Origin: Imperialibacter sp965651695 | Lineage (GTDB): Bacteria; Bacteroidota; Bacteroidia; Cytophagales; Cyclobacteriaceae | NCBI GenBank assembly: GCA_965651695.1 | Contig: CBFGTI010000009.1 | Coordinates: forward strand, 1 to 64,000 | Length of the DNA stretch: 64,000 nucleotides | Reading direction: 5' to 3' | Part shown: piece by piece, positions 7,486 to 16,615 of the stretch | Numbering within the stretch: the first letter of the stretch is position 1 | How the letters are laid out: every line of letters starts with the position of its first letter | Position numbers and translations under genes: made by a program | The notes under the pieces: generated by a model | Database searches by the model: none | Seen by the model: the letters and a program-made list of their open reading frames with translations, nothing else | Told to the model about the DNA's origin: nothing

Positions 7486-8595
7486 TTAAAACGATTGTCC
7501 ATGGGTATAAGAAATCAATTTTCTGGCAACTCCGGGGAGCTTGTCCACCACAGCGGTACCAATTGTCGAAGTAAATTCGCTCCCAAACAAATTCTGTGTG
7601 CGTCTGCCTACCCACAAACGCTGCGCAAAGTGCTGGTTCCATGCTTTATAATAAAGTGCTTCAATGGTACGTAGACCTGTTTTTTCGCCCTGACTTATAA
7701 TAATATCGGATAGAAGCTTCGCCGAATGAATGGCAATAGCCATACCGTTACCGCACAAAGGCGTGATAAGGCCCGCAGAATCGCCCACCATGAGCACACT
7801 GCTTTTCGCAGTTTCTTTTTTCTCGAAAGAGATTTCGTTGATTACCTCGGGCTTTTCGTCAAGAAAGTCGGACGACCGAAAGATACTTTTCAGGAGGGGA
7901 TTCTGATGCAGCACTTCCTCCTCCATTGTGCTGATGCTTCCCGTTTCTTTCAAATTTTCTCGGCGGCTCAGGTAGCACAAGTTATACTTGTCGCCCTCAA
8001 TTTTCACTAGCCCGCAGTAGCCGCCGGGAAAATTGTAGAGTGCAACAGTATCGTTCCTGAAGTCGGTTTTAATATGATATTTTACACCAATCCACGGCGA
8101 ACGTTTTTCAATAAACGACCGGCCCAGCTGCTTGTCCAGTTTAGAGCGTTTGCCAAACGCCCCGATTACCAGGTCGGCGGCAACTTCTTTTCCTGCGCCA
8201 TAGCCCACCTTAAACAGGTTGTCTTGCTGCTCCACATTTTCTACCTGCTGGCCCAGTTCAAACGCCACCCCGCTTTCCCTGGCTTTTTCATATAGAAAAT
8301 GATCAAAACAATAGCGGCTTATGCCAAAACCACCCAGCGGAAGAGCAACAGAAGCCTCTTTGCCTGCAATGTTTGAGAGCACAAACCGCGTGATGACGGC
8401 GGGCTCAAAGACTTCAGGAAACAGGTTGTGGCGTTGAAGGAACGGCGCCACTTCGTTGGAAACATATTCTCCACAAACCTTGTGTTGAGGATAGCTTTTC
8501 CGCTCAATCAAGAGCACCTGCTTGCCTGCCCTTGCCAGCAGTATACTGCTCACAAGGCCCGCCAATCCCCCGCCGATGATCACAATTTTTTTCAC
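7486..8595 (-). CDS. FAD-dependent oxidoreductase, geranylgeranyl-reductase-like
   Basis: A 369-residue flavoprotein of the p-hydroxybenzoate hydroxylase/geranylgeranyl reductase fold. The N-terminal dinucleotide motif GGGLAG is at residues 8-13, with the acidic residue that binds the ribose in LLIERK. VCGEYVS near 40 is the pattern seen in GGR-like enzymes. The second FAD motif, GDSAGLITPLCGNGM, starts at 271. The middle motif, usually GADG, reads GAFG (145-148), an unusual change. It should reduce prenyl double bonds or hydroxylate an aromatic ring. It converges on the UbiA gene and is the likely fourth enzyme of the type III PKS cluster. Whether it acts as reductase or monooxygenase cannot be told by eye. 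Confidence 0.85.
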   Translation of the reverse strand: MKKIVIIGGGLAGLVSSILLARAGKQVLLIERKSYPQHKVCGEYVSNEVAPFLQRHNLFPEVFEPAVITRFVLSNIAGKEASVALPLGGFGISRYCFDHFLYEKARESGVAFELGQQVENVEQQDNLFKVGYGAGKEVAADLVIGAFGKRSKLDKQLGRSFIEKRSPWIGVKYHIKTDFRNDTVALYNFPGGYCGLVKIEGDKYNLCYLSRRENLKETGSISTMEEEVLHQNPLLKSIFRSSDFLDEKPEVINEISFEKKETAKSSVLMVGDSAGLITPLCGNGMAIAIHSAKLLSDIIISQGEKTGLRTIEALYYKAWNQHFAQRLWVGRRTQNLFGSEFTSTIGTAVVDKLPGVARKLISYTHGQSF

Positions 8596-8694
8596 ATGGG
8601 AAGTTAACTAAACTTTCAATGCTTTAGGCCGGAGCCGAACCACAGGCACCATAGACCTTTAGTCATCGCCAAACCTTAAAAACTAAGTCGTTCT

Positions 8695-10212
8695 TCAATA
8701 TCTCCTGATCTCCTCTTCCTCTATGAGAGAGAAATTTTCCAGCACAAAGATGTAGTACGTGGCCACAACTTCACCGCGGTGCCAGGCCTCCACTTCCTTC
8801 ATTTCCAGTGTTTCATCAAACGCAGCCTCCACACGGTCGTTCAGTTTTTTATGTTTCGTAACGTAAATACCCGTGTAGCCTTTATTCTCAAACTGTTCAA
8901 TGCCCGGCCACAGGTCAAATTGGTTCATTCTCCGGCCAAGATTAATGCAATAGGTTTGCGGGTTGCCCTCGGTGTAAAAAGCGGCTTCTGAAGCGTGGTG
9001 GTAGCTGTCGCTGAAAATGAAATAGTTTGCCAGCGCTCGCTCACTAATAAGCCTGCTTATTTCGGCGCCCACCTCCTCATGGCCTGCCAATCTTACAAAT
9101 GGGTCTTTTTTTGGGCTCATCAGCTTTTTAAATCCAAGTGGGTCTACCAGCTGCGGGAATGTGCCTACCAACAACAAAAAGCCGGTAATGCCCGCAAGAA
9201 TGGCGGCCGACTTAAACCACTTTTTCTCGGTGATGTATGCTGCCATCAGGCTGGGTAGGGTGAGGTAGGCGAAGGTGGGCCAGTTAACTTCCACCCTCTT
9301 TTGCAATGCCACCAAAAGGAAACCGGAAAATGCGACAATTGCCGGGAGGCCCAGGAAAACCGCTTGCTCATCCTTTTTGCGGAAGTAGTAAATGAGTGCA
9401 GCCACCATTAGAAAAACTAAAAACGGAGAATTGATGCCCAGCTGCCCGCCGACATACTCCCCGAGGTACCTGATAGCTGCAGACACAGGCACGTCGTGCT
9501 TTACACCCGTAGCTCCGCCGAGCGTGCCCACGTGCCTGAGGGTTACAAAGTCGTATTTTATGTTCCAGATGACAACAGGTATGGTAAACAGAAGGAACAC
9601 CAGCGTAAACCATAAGAAATTGCTGCTGGTGAGCTGCTGGCGGCGATAGCGATAAAGATAGATGATGAGCACCGGGAAAATGAGCGCTGCCACGAATTTC
9701 GACAGAAAGCCAAGCCCCACAGCGCACCCGGCTAGCACCCAGTATTTCAGCATGTTTGTTTCAACAGCCTTCCACACCAGGTACATGCTCAGCAGCCAGA
9801 AAAATGCCAGCGGGGTGTCCGTCATGTAAAAGAGCGAGTTGAGGTGAAAATGCGGCAGCACAAGCAGAATTACCGACGAATAAAAGGCCGTTTTAGCATT
9901 TTTGTACATTTCCCATGTAAAGCGAAACATGAGCGGCCCCATGAGAAAGGTAAAAATCAATGCATTGATGCGGACGCCCGTTTCGGTATTTCCCAGGATA
10001 GCCGTGGAAATAAAGTTGGTGAGGGCGATCATCACGGGTTTGGAGTAGTACGACCAGTCGAGGTTTTGCGACCAAAGCCAGTACTGCGCCTCCTCGGTAA
10101 ACAGACTTAACGGCGACGCCAGCGTAAACAGCAGCTTGATGAACGTGGCAGCCGAATACAGTGCAACGACGTGGATCAAATACTGCCGGTAATCATCTTT
10201 TGGAGGAGCCAT
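8695..10212 (-). CDS. GT39/ArnT-type membrane glycosyltransferase
   Basis: A membrane protein of about 505 residues with roughly 10-12 helices, of the dolichyl-phosphate-mannose/ArnT-like family (GT-C fold). These enzymes move a sugar from a polyprenyl-phosphate donor to lipid or protein on the outer side of the inner membrane. The first outer loop reads FTEEAQYWLWSQNLDWSY and then SKPVMIA, close to the family pattern with acidic catalytic residues before YW. A soluble tail of about 130 residues follows the last helix. The frame can be extended to a TTG at 10305, but the extra residues look non-coding; ATG 10212 (MAPPKDDYRQYL) or 10227 is preferred. The acceptor is unknown and no glycan cluster surrounds it. 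Confidence 0.85.
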   Translation of the reverse strand: MAPPKDDYRQYLIHVVALYSAATFIKLLFTLASPLSLFTEEAQYWLWSQNLDWSYYSKPVMIALTNFISTAILGNTETGVRINALIFTFLMGPLMFRFTWEMYKNAKTAFYSSVILLVLPHFHLNSLFYMTDTPLAFFWLLSMYLVWKAVETNMLKYWVLAGCAVGLGFLSKFVAALIFPVLIIYLYRYRRQQLTSSNFLWFTLVFLLFTIPVVIWNIKYDFVTLRHVGTLGGATGVKHDVPVSAAIRYLGEYVGGQLGINSPFLVFLMVAALIYYFRKKDEQAVFLGLPAIVAFSGFLLVALQKRVEVNWPTFAYLTLPSLMAAYITEKKWFKSAAILAGITGFLLLVGTFPQLVDPLGFKKLMSPKKDPFVRLAGHEEVGAEISRLISERALANYFIFSDSYHHASEAAFYTEGNPQTYCINLGRRMNQFDLWPGIEQFENKGYTGIYVTKHKKLNDRVEAAFDETLEMKEVEAWHRGEVVATYYIFVLENFSLIEEEEIRRY

Positions 10213-10537
10213 AAGAGCAGTACACATAACGGCAAAATCTGCAGAGAGTGTATGGGATAGGCTCGTTTCCGACGATAATGTGCCAGCCGCTCGCAATGGG
10301 CTCAAAAACCCAGGGCAATTGCAGTTAAATGGCCGTTGACCTAAAGACTACAATTGTTTTCATTTCGTGATGTCAAAAGGCGCCGATCAACCTGACCTAA
10401 CGGGTGCGCCTGGCCGGCTGCAACTGCTTTGAAACATCGATTTTTAAATGCGATTGCTCCTGCTCAAAACCCGCCGACTAAACCGCATTGCAAATTATAT
10501 TCTTAATTTTGCAGTCACATTTTTTTAACATTCGTCA
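10213..10537. other. Divergent intergenic region (325 bases)
   Basis: This lies between the start of the GT39 gene (leftward) and the LTA-synthase-like gene (rightward). It holds the TTG-started extension of the GT39 frame, judged non-coding, and near its right end the TAATTTTG box of the phosphotransferase gene. I see no RNA gene, repeat or small gene in it. Confidence 0.5.
10504..10511 (+). promoter_or_regulatory. -7 box upstream of LTA-synthase-like gene
   Basis: TAATTTTG matches TAnnTTTG exactly, 26 bases before the ATG at 10538. The nearest TTG (10488-10490) is only 13 bases upstream of it, shorter than the usual 17-23 spacing, so the -33 element is uncertain. Confidence 0.5.
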
Positions 10538-12451
10538 ATGGCATCAACTGTGCTGAGAGGAGCCGTCAGAGATTTTTTGAGTAGGGGAAAATTTCTTGGA
10601 AAGACGGCGGTTTTTTTCGTTTTGCTTTTCTTTTTTGAAAGGCTCTTGTTCGTGCTTTTTTATATACCCGACATGTACAGAGAAGCGGGCATCGCAGAGT
10701 CGTTTCTTGCATTTTATAAAGCGTTGCCGCTCGATATTTCCGCTGCATCCTACTTTTCGGCCATTCCCTTTTTATTAAGTCTTGGTTTTATTTTTATTAA
10801 AGAACAAAAAAAGAAGGCCGTACTGGAGCGTGTCATTCTCAGGCTGACACTTTTTCTTGCCTTTACCACTATCCTGATCCAGGCCGGCGAAACAGTAGCT
10901 TACCAGGAATGGAAATCCAAACTTTCCTCCCGGGTGTTTCTGCACATGTCTCACCCCGATGAGGTTTTCCGTACGGCTACTCCCGGTTATATCGCTCAAT
11001 TTATCGGCTTTGCTTTGGTTCTTTTTGTCATAGCCTGGTTCCTTTCTACCAAAATCTTTCGAAACCAAATTAACCTCCCTCGCCATTCCATTGCCTGGCC
11101 TGGCAAGCTGCTCGCTTTTACTATTTCGCTGGTGGGTTACGCCGGGCTTATCGTAATAGCGGCGCGGGGCGGTATAGGCCAGTTTCCAATAAGCATTTCT
11201 AACGGGTATTTTTCCAACCACTACATTGTGAACGACGCCTCCGTTAACACCACATGGAATTTTACCCACAACTGGCTACAGTACCGCAAAACCAACCTGA
11301 GCAAAGAATTTGAGAAGTTCCCGCAAGAGGAGGCACAGGCTATTACCGCCGAGCTGCTTGCTACCGGCGACAGCACCACGCTAAAGGTGCTTAAAACCGG
11401 CCAGTGCAATGTGGTATTTGTTGTGCTTGAAAGCTGGTCGGCACAAATGATCGACGCCTTGGGAGGCACCGGTGCTCCGAATTTTTCGAGAGAAGCAGCC
11501 GACGGCATTTTATTCGAAAACCTGTACTCGGCATCGTGGACTTCAGAAAAAGGTAACGCTTCTATTTTTAGCGGGTATCCCGCATTGCCGCGAACCTCTA
11601 TAAATAAACAAGACCAGAAAATAAGAAGCCTCCCGTCACTGCCCAAAAGCCTGGCACAATACCAAACGCACTACTACTACGGCGGCAACCTTGCCTTTGG
11701 CCATATAGGCGGCTACCTGCTAAATGCCGGGTTTAAAACTATTTTTGATGAGGAGTCGCTGGCAGCCCTCGAACCACGTGGACGGCTCGGTGCGCACGAC
11801 GGCGCTACGTTGAGCCATTTTTTTAACGAGCTGTCGCAGGCGCCTCAACCATTTTTTTATACGCTCTTTACGTTAAGCACGCATTCGCCTTACGATTTTC
11901 CCGGCAATACCGGCTGGCAAAATGGGGGTGAATTCGCGGCTTATTCAAAAAGTATTGCTTATGCCGACACACAATTGGGTATGTTTTTCGAAAAGGCACG
12001 GAGCTCGCCTTTTTTCGACAACACGCTCTTTGTGTTTGTGGCAGACCACGGCCGTACCAACGAGTTCAACCCATATCCATACAACGACAAGATGTACCAT
12101 ATACCCATGCTGTGGTGGGGTGGGGCTATTAAAGATGAATTTAAAGGGATGCGGGTTGAAAAAATTGGCTCGCAGTACGACTTGGCCAAAACGCTTTGCG
12201 TGCAGCTTTCGCGCAATGCCGATAGCTATCAGTTTGGCAAAGATCTTTTCAATGGGGGAACAAAGGATTTTGCCATGTATGTACACCACAAAGGATTTGG
12301 CTGGGTAGATACCGAAGGCTATTTTTCGTTTGACCTGGACAGGAATAAGGTAAACGAGAGTTCGTACCAAAGTGAGGAGGCTTTCAACAGTGCGTTTAAA
12401 AAATGCCGGTCGTTTATCAGCACCATATACCGTGATTTTCACGAGCAGTAG
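10538..12451 (+). CDS. LTA synthase/MdoB-family membrane phosphotransferase (sulfatase fold)
   Basis: A 637-residue protein with about five N-terminal membrane helices (to residue 215) and a large periplasmic alkaline-phosphatase-superfamily domain. Key points are VVFVVLESWSAQM (metal-binding Glu, near residue 295), SASWTSEKGNASIFSGYPALP (the Thr/Ser nucleophile region), LSTHSPYDFP and VADHGR near the end (metal-binding Asp-His). In Gram-positives the family makes lipoteichoic acid; in Gram-negatives relatives add phosphoglycerol or phosphoethanolamine to periplasmic glucans or lipid A. Bacteroidota commonly carry such LtaS-like proteins, and the substrate here is unknown. The gene stands alone behind a TAnnTTTG box and converges on the protease gene. 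Confidence 0.88.
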   Translation: MASTVLRGAVRDFLSRGKFLGKTAVFFVLLFFFERLLFVLFYIPDMYREAGIAESFLAFYKALPLDISAASYFSAIPFLLSLGFIFIKEQKKKAVLERVILRLTLFLAFTTILIQAGETVAYQEWKSKLSSRVFLHMSHPDEVFRTATPGYIAQFIGFALVLFVIAWFLSTKIFRNQINLPRHSIAWPGKLLAFTISLVGYAGLIVIAARGGIGQFPISISNGYFSNHYIVNDASVNTTWNFTHNWLQYRKTNLSKEFEKFPQEEAQAITAELLATGDSTTLKVLKTGQCNVVFVVLESWSAQMIDALGGTGAPNFSREAADGILFENLYSASWTSEKGNASIFSGYPALPRTSINKQDQKIRSLPSLPKSLAQYQTHYYYGGNLAFGHIGGYLLNAGFKTIFDEESLAALEPRGRLGAHDGATLSHFFNELSQAPQPFFYTLFTLSTHSPYDFPGNTGWQNGGEFAAYSKSIAYADTQLGMFFEKARSSPFFDNTLFVFVADHGRTNEFNPYPYNDKMYHIPMLWWGGAIKDEFKGMRVEKIGSQYDLAKTLCVQLSRNADSYQFGKDLFNGGTKDFAMYVHHKGFGWVDTEGYFSFDLDRNKVNESSYQSEEAFNSAFKKCRSFISTIYRDFHEQ

Positions 12452-12487
12452 TGTCGTTGGTTTATGCAACGCAGCCTCGGGCCGCTT

Positions 12488-13735
12488 TCATATCATCCGC
12501 TCCAGCCGGAATACGGCCTTTATCTCCTCTCCGTTTCTTTCCAGCTTCAACGTTACTTTTTTGCCTTTTCGGAGGCGTAGCAGCGTGGTGATGTAGTTGA
12601 GGCTGGTGTTGGTAATGTTTTGGCCGTTTACCGTCTTAATTATATCTCCTGCCAATATGCCCGCTTTTTCGGCAGGCGAGTCTTTTCTCACATTTGTTAC
12701 CCTAATCCGGTTTAGCTCTGTGCCATGAGCCACCACCTCCAGGCCGCTCATATCGTACTCGAATTTTTTCTGGTGTTCTACGCTTTTGGTGAGGTAAAGA
12801 GTTTGGCTGAAGTAGTCAAATATCAGGTTGAAGCGGCTTAATATTTCTCCTCCAATGGTGCCGTTGCGCCGTTCTGCTTCTTCGGGCAGCAAGCCGTAGG
12901 TTTCGCTGTTGGGAAACGACGCAATTACTTCGTTGAAAGTATACCGCCCCACCTTTACCGAGGTCACACGGCCCACCACACCCTCAATGTCGCCCCCCAA
13001 GCCCTTGCCGAGGCTTGCCTCCAGGTTTTTTTCGGGCACGTGGATGTTCGGGTTGGTTTTTTCGTCGAGCAGAATGGCGTGGCTGGCACCGCTGTCTACC
13101 ATCAGGGCGACGTTCATGGTGGTGCCGTTGCGCTGCACAATTTCGGCAGCCAGGTAGGGCTTAGTGCCCCTCACAATAAGAGGAATCTTGTCGTAGTACT
13201 GTTTGGGGCTGAAAAACTCCGGGTCATGAAATCGCACCGTCTTTTTGTCGTAGTTGATTTCGATGATGAAGCGGCTAAAGAGCTCGTAGCCGATAATGCC
13301 AAACACCTCCGTACCCAGCTGGTTGCTCAGGTTCAGGTAGTCCTGGTCGAGCACCAGCATGGAAATGCCCTGCCCTTCTATGCCTGGCAGGCGGATGTTT
13401 ACGTTTTTTGCCACGTGGGCCAGGATGGCGTCTTGTTTGCCTGGCGCCGAAAAAGTCATTGTGCGGTCGTAGGTGAGCTGCAGCAAGTTGGCTACCAGCG
13501 GCTCGGTGAGTATGCAATTTTGCACGCCGCTGTCGAGGATAAATTTTACTGTTACCTTTCCATTGATCGTTACCGGAACGACAATGAGGTTATTGTATCG
13601 CTCAAAAGGAAACTCCACAAATTTGGCTCCGGTGCGGAGTTTAAAGCCTAAAAATTGCGCTTTTGCGCCGGAGGCAAAAAGAAGAAACAGACAACACCAC
13701 AAAATCCAGGAAAAAGCCCTCCGTTTCTGCACCAT
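12488..13735 (-). CDS. Secreted retropepsin-like aspartyl protease with C-terminal PDZ domain
   Basis: A 415-residue protein with a signal peptide (cut after AKA near residue 26). Two pepsin-like half-domains each carry a catalytic DSG: FILDSGVQN (D68) and LMVDSGASHAILLD (D214), so a single chain can form the active site that retropepsins build as a dimer. A PDZ domain covers about 330-405, with SPAEKAGILAGDIIKTVNG. The layout matches the aspartyl protease family with PDZ found widely in Bacteroidota. It likely works in the periplasm or at the outer membrane. It converges with the phosphotransferase gene (36 bases between stops). The substrate is unknown. Confidence 0.9.
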   Translation of the reverse strand: MVQKRRAFSWILWCCLFLLFASGAKAQFLGFKLRTGAKFVEFPFERYNNLIVVPVTINGKVTVKFILDSGVQNCILTEPLVANLLQLTYDRTMTFSAPGKQDAILAHVAKNVNIRLPGIEGQGISMLVLDQDYLNLSNQLGTEVFGIIGYELFSRFIIEINYDKKTVRFHDPEFFSPKQYYDKIPLIVRGTKPYLAAEIVQRNGTTMNVALMVDSGASHAILLDEKTNPNIHVPEKNLEASLGKGLGGDIEGVVGRVTSVKVGRYTFNEVIASFPNSETYGLLPEEAERRNGTIGGEILSRFNLIFDYFSQTLYLTKSVEHQKKFEYDMSGLEVVAHGTELNRIRVTNVRKDSPAEKAGILAGDIIKTVNGQNITNTSLNYITTLLRLRKGKKVTLKLERNGEEIKAVFRLERMI

Positions 13736-13970
13736 TTTTAACTGTTTATACTGTATGCCGTCATCGTGTTAACCTAAACACCCGGTAGTAGAATTACACT
13801 TACCTGATTTTTTTGGCCACGCAGGCTAAAACTTAAAAAAGTGCGGGATCAGGGTGGTGTACAGCCATAAGTTATTAAATAATTTTGATAACAGGCACAA
13901 CGTGGCAGCCGCCTCAGAGCAATCGCATTTAAATGGGTAATGAACTCAAACCCTCATCACATCCACGTGT

Positions 13971-16364
13971 TTACTCTTCCTTCAAAGAAGCGGCCGGGTT
14001 GTTGGTGGCCGCTACGAGGCTATGGTAGCCTACAGTCACCATGGTTATAATGAGAATTAAAGCTGCAGAAAAAACGAAGCTCTGTGGCTGCGGGTCTATC
14101 CGGTAGGCGAAATCTTCCAGCCAGCTGCTCATAAAGAAATAGGCCACCGGAAAGGCAAACAATATTGCGATAGCTATCAGCTTCAGAAAGTCGCGTGAAA
14201 TAAGCAGCATAATGTCGGTAACTGTAGCCCCCACTACTTTTCTCACGCCAATTTCTTTTTTCTTTTGCTCGGCTGTAAACGATGCCAGGCCGAACAATCC
14301 CATGCAGGCAATAATGATTGTAAGCACCGAAAACAGAGCGAAAACCTTCCCTTTGGTTTCGTCGGCCAGGTACTGCTCATAAAAATCCTGCTCTACGAAG
14401 GAGTATTCAAGCGGGCGATTGGTTATTACTTCTTTCCATTGTGCTTCGATGTAGGCGAGGGTTTCCTTCACTTTGGGTCCGCTCATCCTTATGAACATAA
14501 TGCCGTTAAGGTCGCTGTTGTAAAGCACCATTGGCCGGATAGGCTCCTGCAGCGATCTCTGATGGAAGTCCTTAATTACACCCACCACTTTCACTTCCTG
14601 CTCTTCCTCGTTGGCATCCGAAAAACTCTTCAGCCTTTTACCTATCGGGTCCCGCCAGCCCATTTCCAATACCAGCGCCTCGTTTACAATGGCAGCCTGC
14701 GAGGTATCGCTCTTCAATTCATCTGAAAAATTGCGCCCGCTGCTCATTTCAATCTCCAGTGTGGAAAGGTAGTCGGCATCCACCGAGTAAGTAACAAGCC
14801 CTTTCTCTACAAATTCGCCCGTTTCTGCTTCTATGTAAGTGCCATTGATGTTAAAATCGGCGCCGGGGCTTGTCCACCCTGAGCCTACCGATACTATACT
14901 GGCGTTTTTCAGCAGCGCTTGCTTCAGTACCTCATACTTGCCACGGGTTTCTTTGCCTTCCAGTGCCACCCGTAACACCTGGTCTTTGTTGAAGCCGAGG
15001 TCTTTCGTCTTCATGTACGCCAGCTGATCGTACACCACCCAGGTGCAGATTACCATCACTATGGAAATAGAGAACTGAATTACCACCAGCGTTTTTCGAA
15101 GTGTGGCATTGCCCGACTTGGAAGACAGGCGGCCTTTGAGCACTTGCGCCGATTGGAACTTTGAGAGATAAAAAGCGGGGTAGCTGCCTGCGAGCAAGCC
15201 TACCACCAGCAAAATGCCCAATAACATCAGCATTACCCAGGGGTTGGTATAAAACTCCCGCTCAATTTGCTTTCCGGCGATGTCGTTGAAAAACGGCAGC
15301 AGAAAGAAAGCGAGCACGATGCTCAGCATTACCGAAAGCAGCGTGATAACCATAGACTCGGTAACAAACTGAAAGATAAGCTGCTTGCGATGGGAGCCCA
15401 GCACCTTGCGAACGCCTACCTCTTTGGACCGTACGGTAGACCGCGCTGTGGCGAGGTTCATATAGTTAATGGACGCAATAAGCAGCATAAACACAGCGAT
15501 AGCCGAAAATATGTAGATATACGACATACTGCCTGTAGCATCAATTTGCCCGTCCGAATCCGAATAAAGGTAAATGTCGGTTAGCGGCTCAAGGTAGAAG
15601 TCGGCCCGTGCATTGAACCGGCGGAAAAGCTCTCCGGCGTGTTTGTCCATAAAGGCTTCCGACTGCGCATCCAGGTTTTGTGTATCACTCCCTTCCTGCA
15701 GTTCAATGTAGGTCCAGTCGCTAATGTTGCCCCAGTTTTGCGATCTTTCTTTGGGCAGCGAAGTATAGGAGATCAGGATACGAGGCTTCATGTGCGAGTT
15801 AGCGGGAGGGTCTTGCATTACGCCGGTTACCTCCCGCTGCCACTCTTCCGAGCCTGTTTTGATCACTTTGCCGATGGGGCTTTCAGTGCCAAAGTATTTT
15901 TGGGCCACCGAAGCCGATAGCACCACCGTATTGGGTTCTTTTAGTGCTGTGGCAGGGTTGCCTTCGATGAGCTTAAAGCTGAAGATCGAAAAAAATGATG
16001 AGTCGGCGAAATAGAGGCCATTTTCATAAAACTGCCGGTCGTCTTTTATTACCAGCTCACGGCCAAAGTTTACCAGGCGCACATAATTGGCAACTTCAGG
16101 GAAATCGCTTTTTAACGATGGACCCACGGGCGACATGGTTTGGCAGATATTCAACCGCGAGTCCTGGATGTAAGCATCGGTAGCCACACGATAAATCCTG
16201 TCTGCTTTCTTATGAAATCTGTCGTAGCTAAGCTCATCGAGTATATAAAGACTGAGGAAAAGGCTGCACAGGATTCCCACGGTAAGGCCGGAAATATTGA
16301 TAAAGCTGTAAAAGCCCTGGTTCTTCAGGTTACGAAATGCTACGAGGATATAGTTCTTCAGCAT
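13971..16364 (-). CDS. MacB/FtsX-type ABC transporter permease (four-TM duplicated form)
   Basis: A 797-residue inner-membrane protein of the Bacteroidota MacB-like permease group. It has an N-terminal TM in FRNLKNQGFYSFINISGL, a periplasmic MacB-PCD domain (about 60-250), an FtsX core of three helices (about 280-420), then a second N-terminal-like TM, PCD and FtsX core (430-797), so it is a fused duplicate. SKEVGVRKVLGS and KKEIGVRKVVGA, at equivalent positions of the two halves, are the coupling-helix motifs that touch the ATPase. No ABC ATPase gene is near it, so the partner is encoded elsewhere. It is divergent from the giant LRR gene. Such permeases move no known small substrate and often act in envelope stress or peptide export. 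Confidence 0.9.
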   Translation of the reverse strand: MLKNYILVAFRNLKNQGFYSFINISGLTVGILCSLFLSLYILDELSYDRFHKKADRIYRVATDAYIQDSRLNICQTMSPVGPSLKSDFPEVANYVRLVNFGRELVIKDDRQFYENGLYFADSSFFSIFSFKLIEGNPATALKEPNTVVLSASVAQKYFGTESPIGKVIKTGSEEWQREVTGVMQDPPANSHMKPRILISYTSLPKERSQNWGNISDWTYIELQEGSDTQNLDAQSEAFMDKHAGELFRRFNARADFYLEPLTDIYLYSDSDGQIDATGSMSYIYIFSAIAVFMLLIASINYMNLATARSTVRSKEVGVRKVLGSHRKQLIFQFVTESMVITLLSVMLSIVLAFFLLPFFNDIAGKQIEREFYTNPWVMLMLLGILLVVGLLAGSYPAFYLSKFQSAQVLKGRLSSKSGNATLRKTLVVIQFSISIVMVICTWVVYDQLAYMKTKDLGFNKDQVLRVALEGKETRGKYEVLKQALLKNASIVSVGSGWTSPGADFNINGTYIEAETGEFVEKGLVTYSVDADYLSTLEIEMSSGRNFSDELKSDTSQAAIVNEALVLEMGWRDPIGKRLKSFSDANEEEQEVKVVGVIKDFHQRSLQEPIRPMVLYNSDLNGIMFIRMSGPKVKETLAYIEAQWKEVITNRPLEYSFVEQDFYEQYLADETKGKVFALFSVLTIIIACMGLFGLASFTAEQKKKEIGVRKVVGATVTDIMLLISRDFLKLIAIAILFAFPVAYFFMSSWLEDFAYRIDPQPQSFVFSAALILIITMVTVGYHSLVAATNNPAASLKEE

Positions 16365-16615
16365 GGTGCTATATAAGTAAAACCGTTAACATCTGATGCG
16401 ATGTTATTGTTTTGCTAAGCAACATGTATACCGTTTAAGTAATTAGGCGGTAAAATCAGTCCATTCATCGAAATACCCTCTTCTAGGTATTGCATATGTG
16501 TCCACTAATGATTCACTTTAATGTTCGGCAACGAACAGACTTACAGCATTAGTATATATATTTTCTTTTTTTGGTCGTGAGCAGACAGTTTTTTGTTTTA
16601 GCCTAACGTACGCAT

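Noticed and set aside
10213..10305. TTG-started N-terminal extension of the GT39 gene (31 residues)
   Set aside because: The extra residues are Ser/Thr/Ala-rich and do not resemble the family; ATG 10212 gives a normal N terminus.
13880..13887. TAATTTTG, an exact -7 box on the plus strand between the protease and permease genes
   Set aside because: No plus-strand gene follows; both neighbours run leftward. It is AT-rich spacer and probably a chance match, though a small RNA cannot be excluded.
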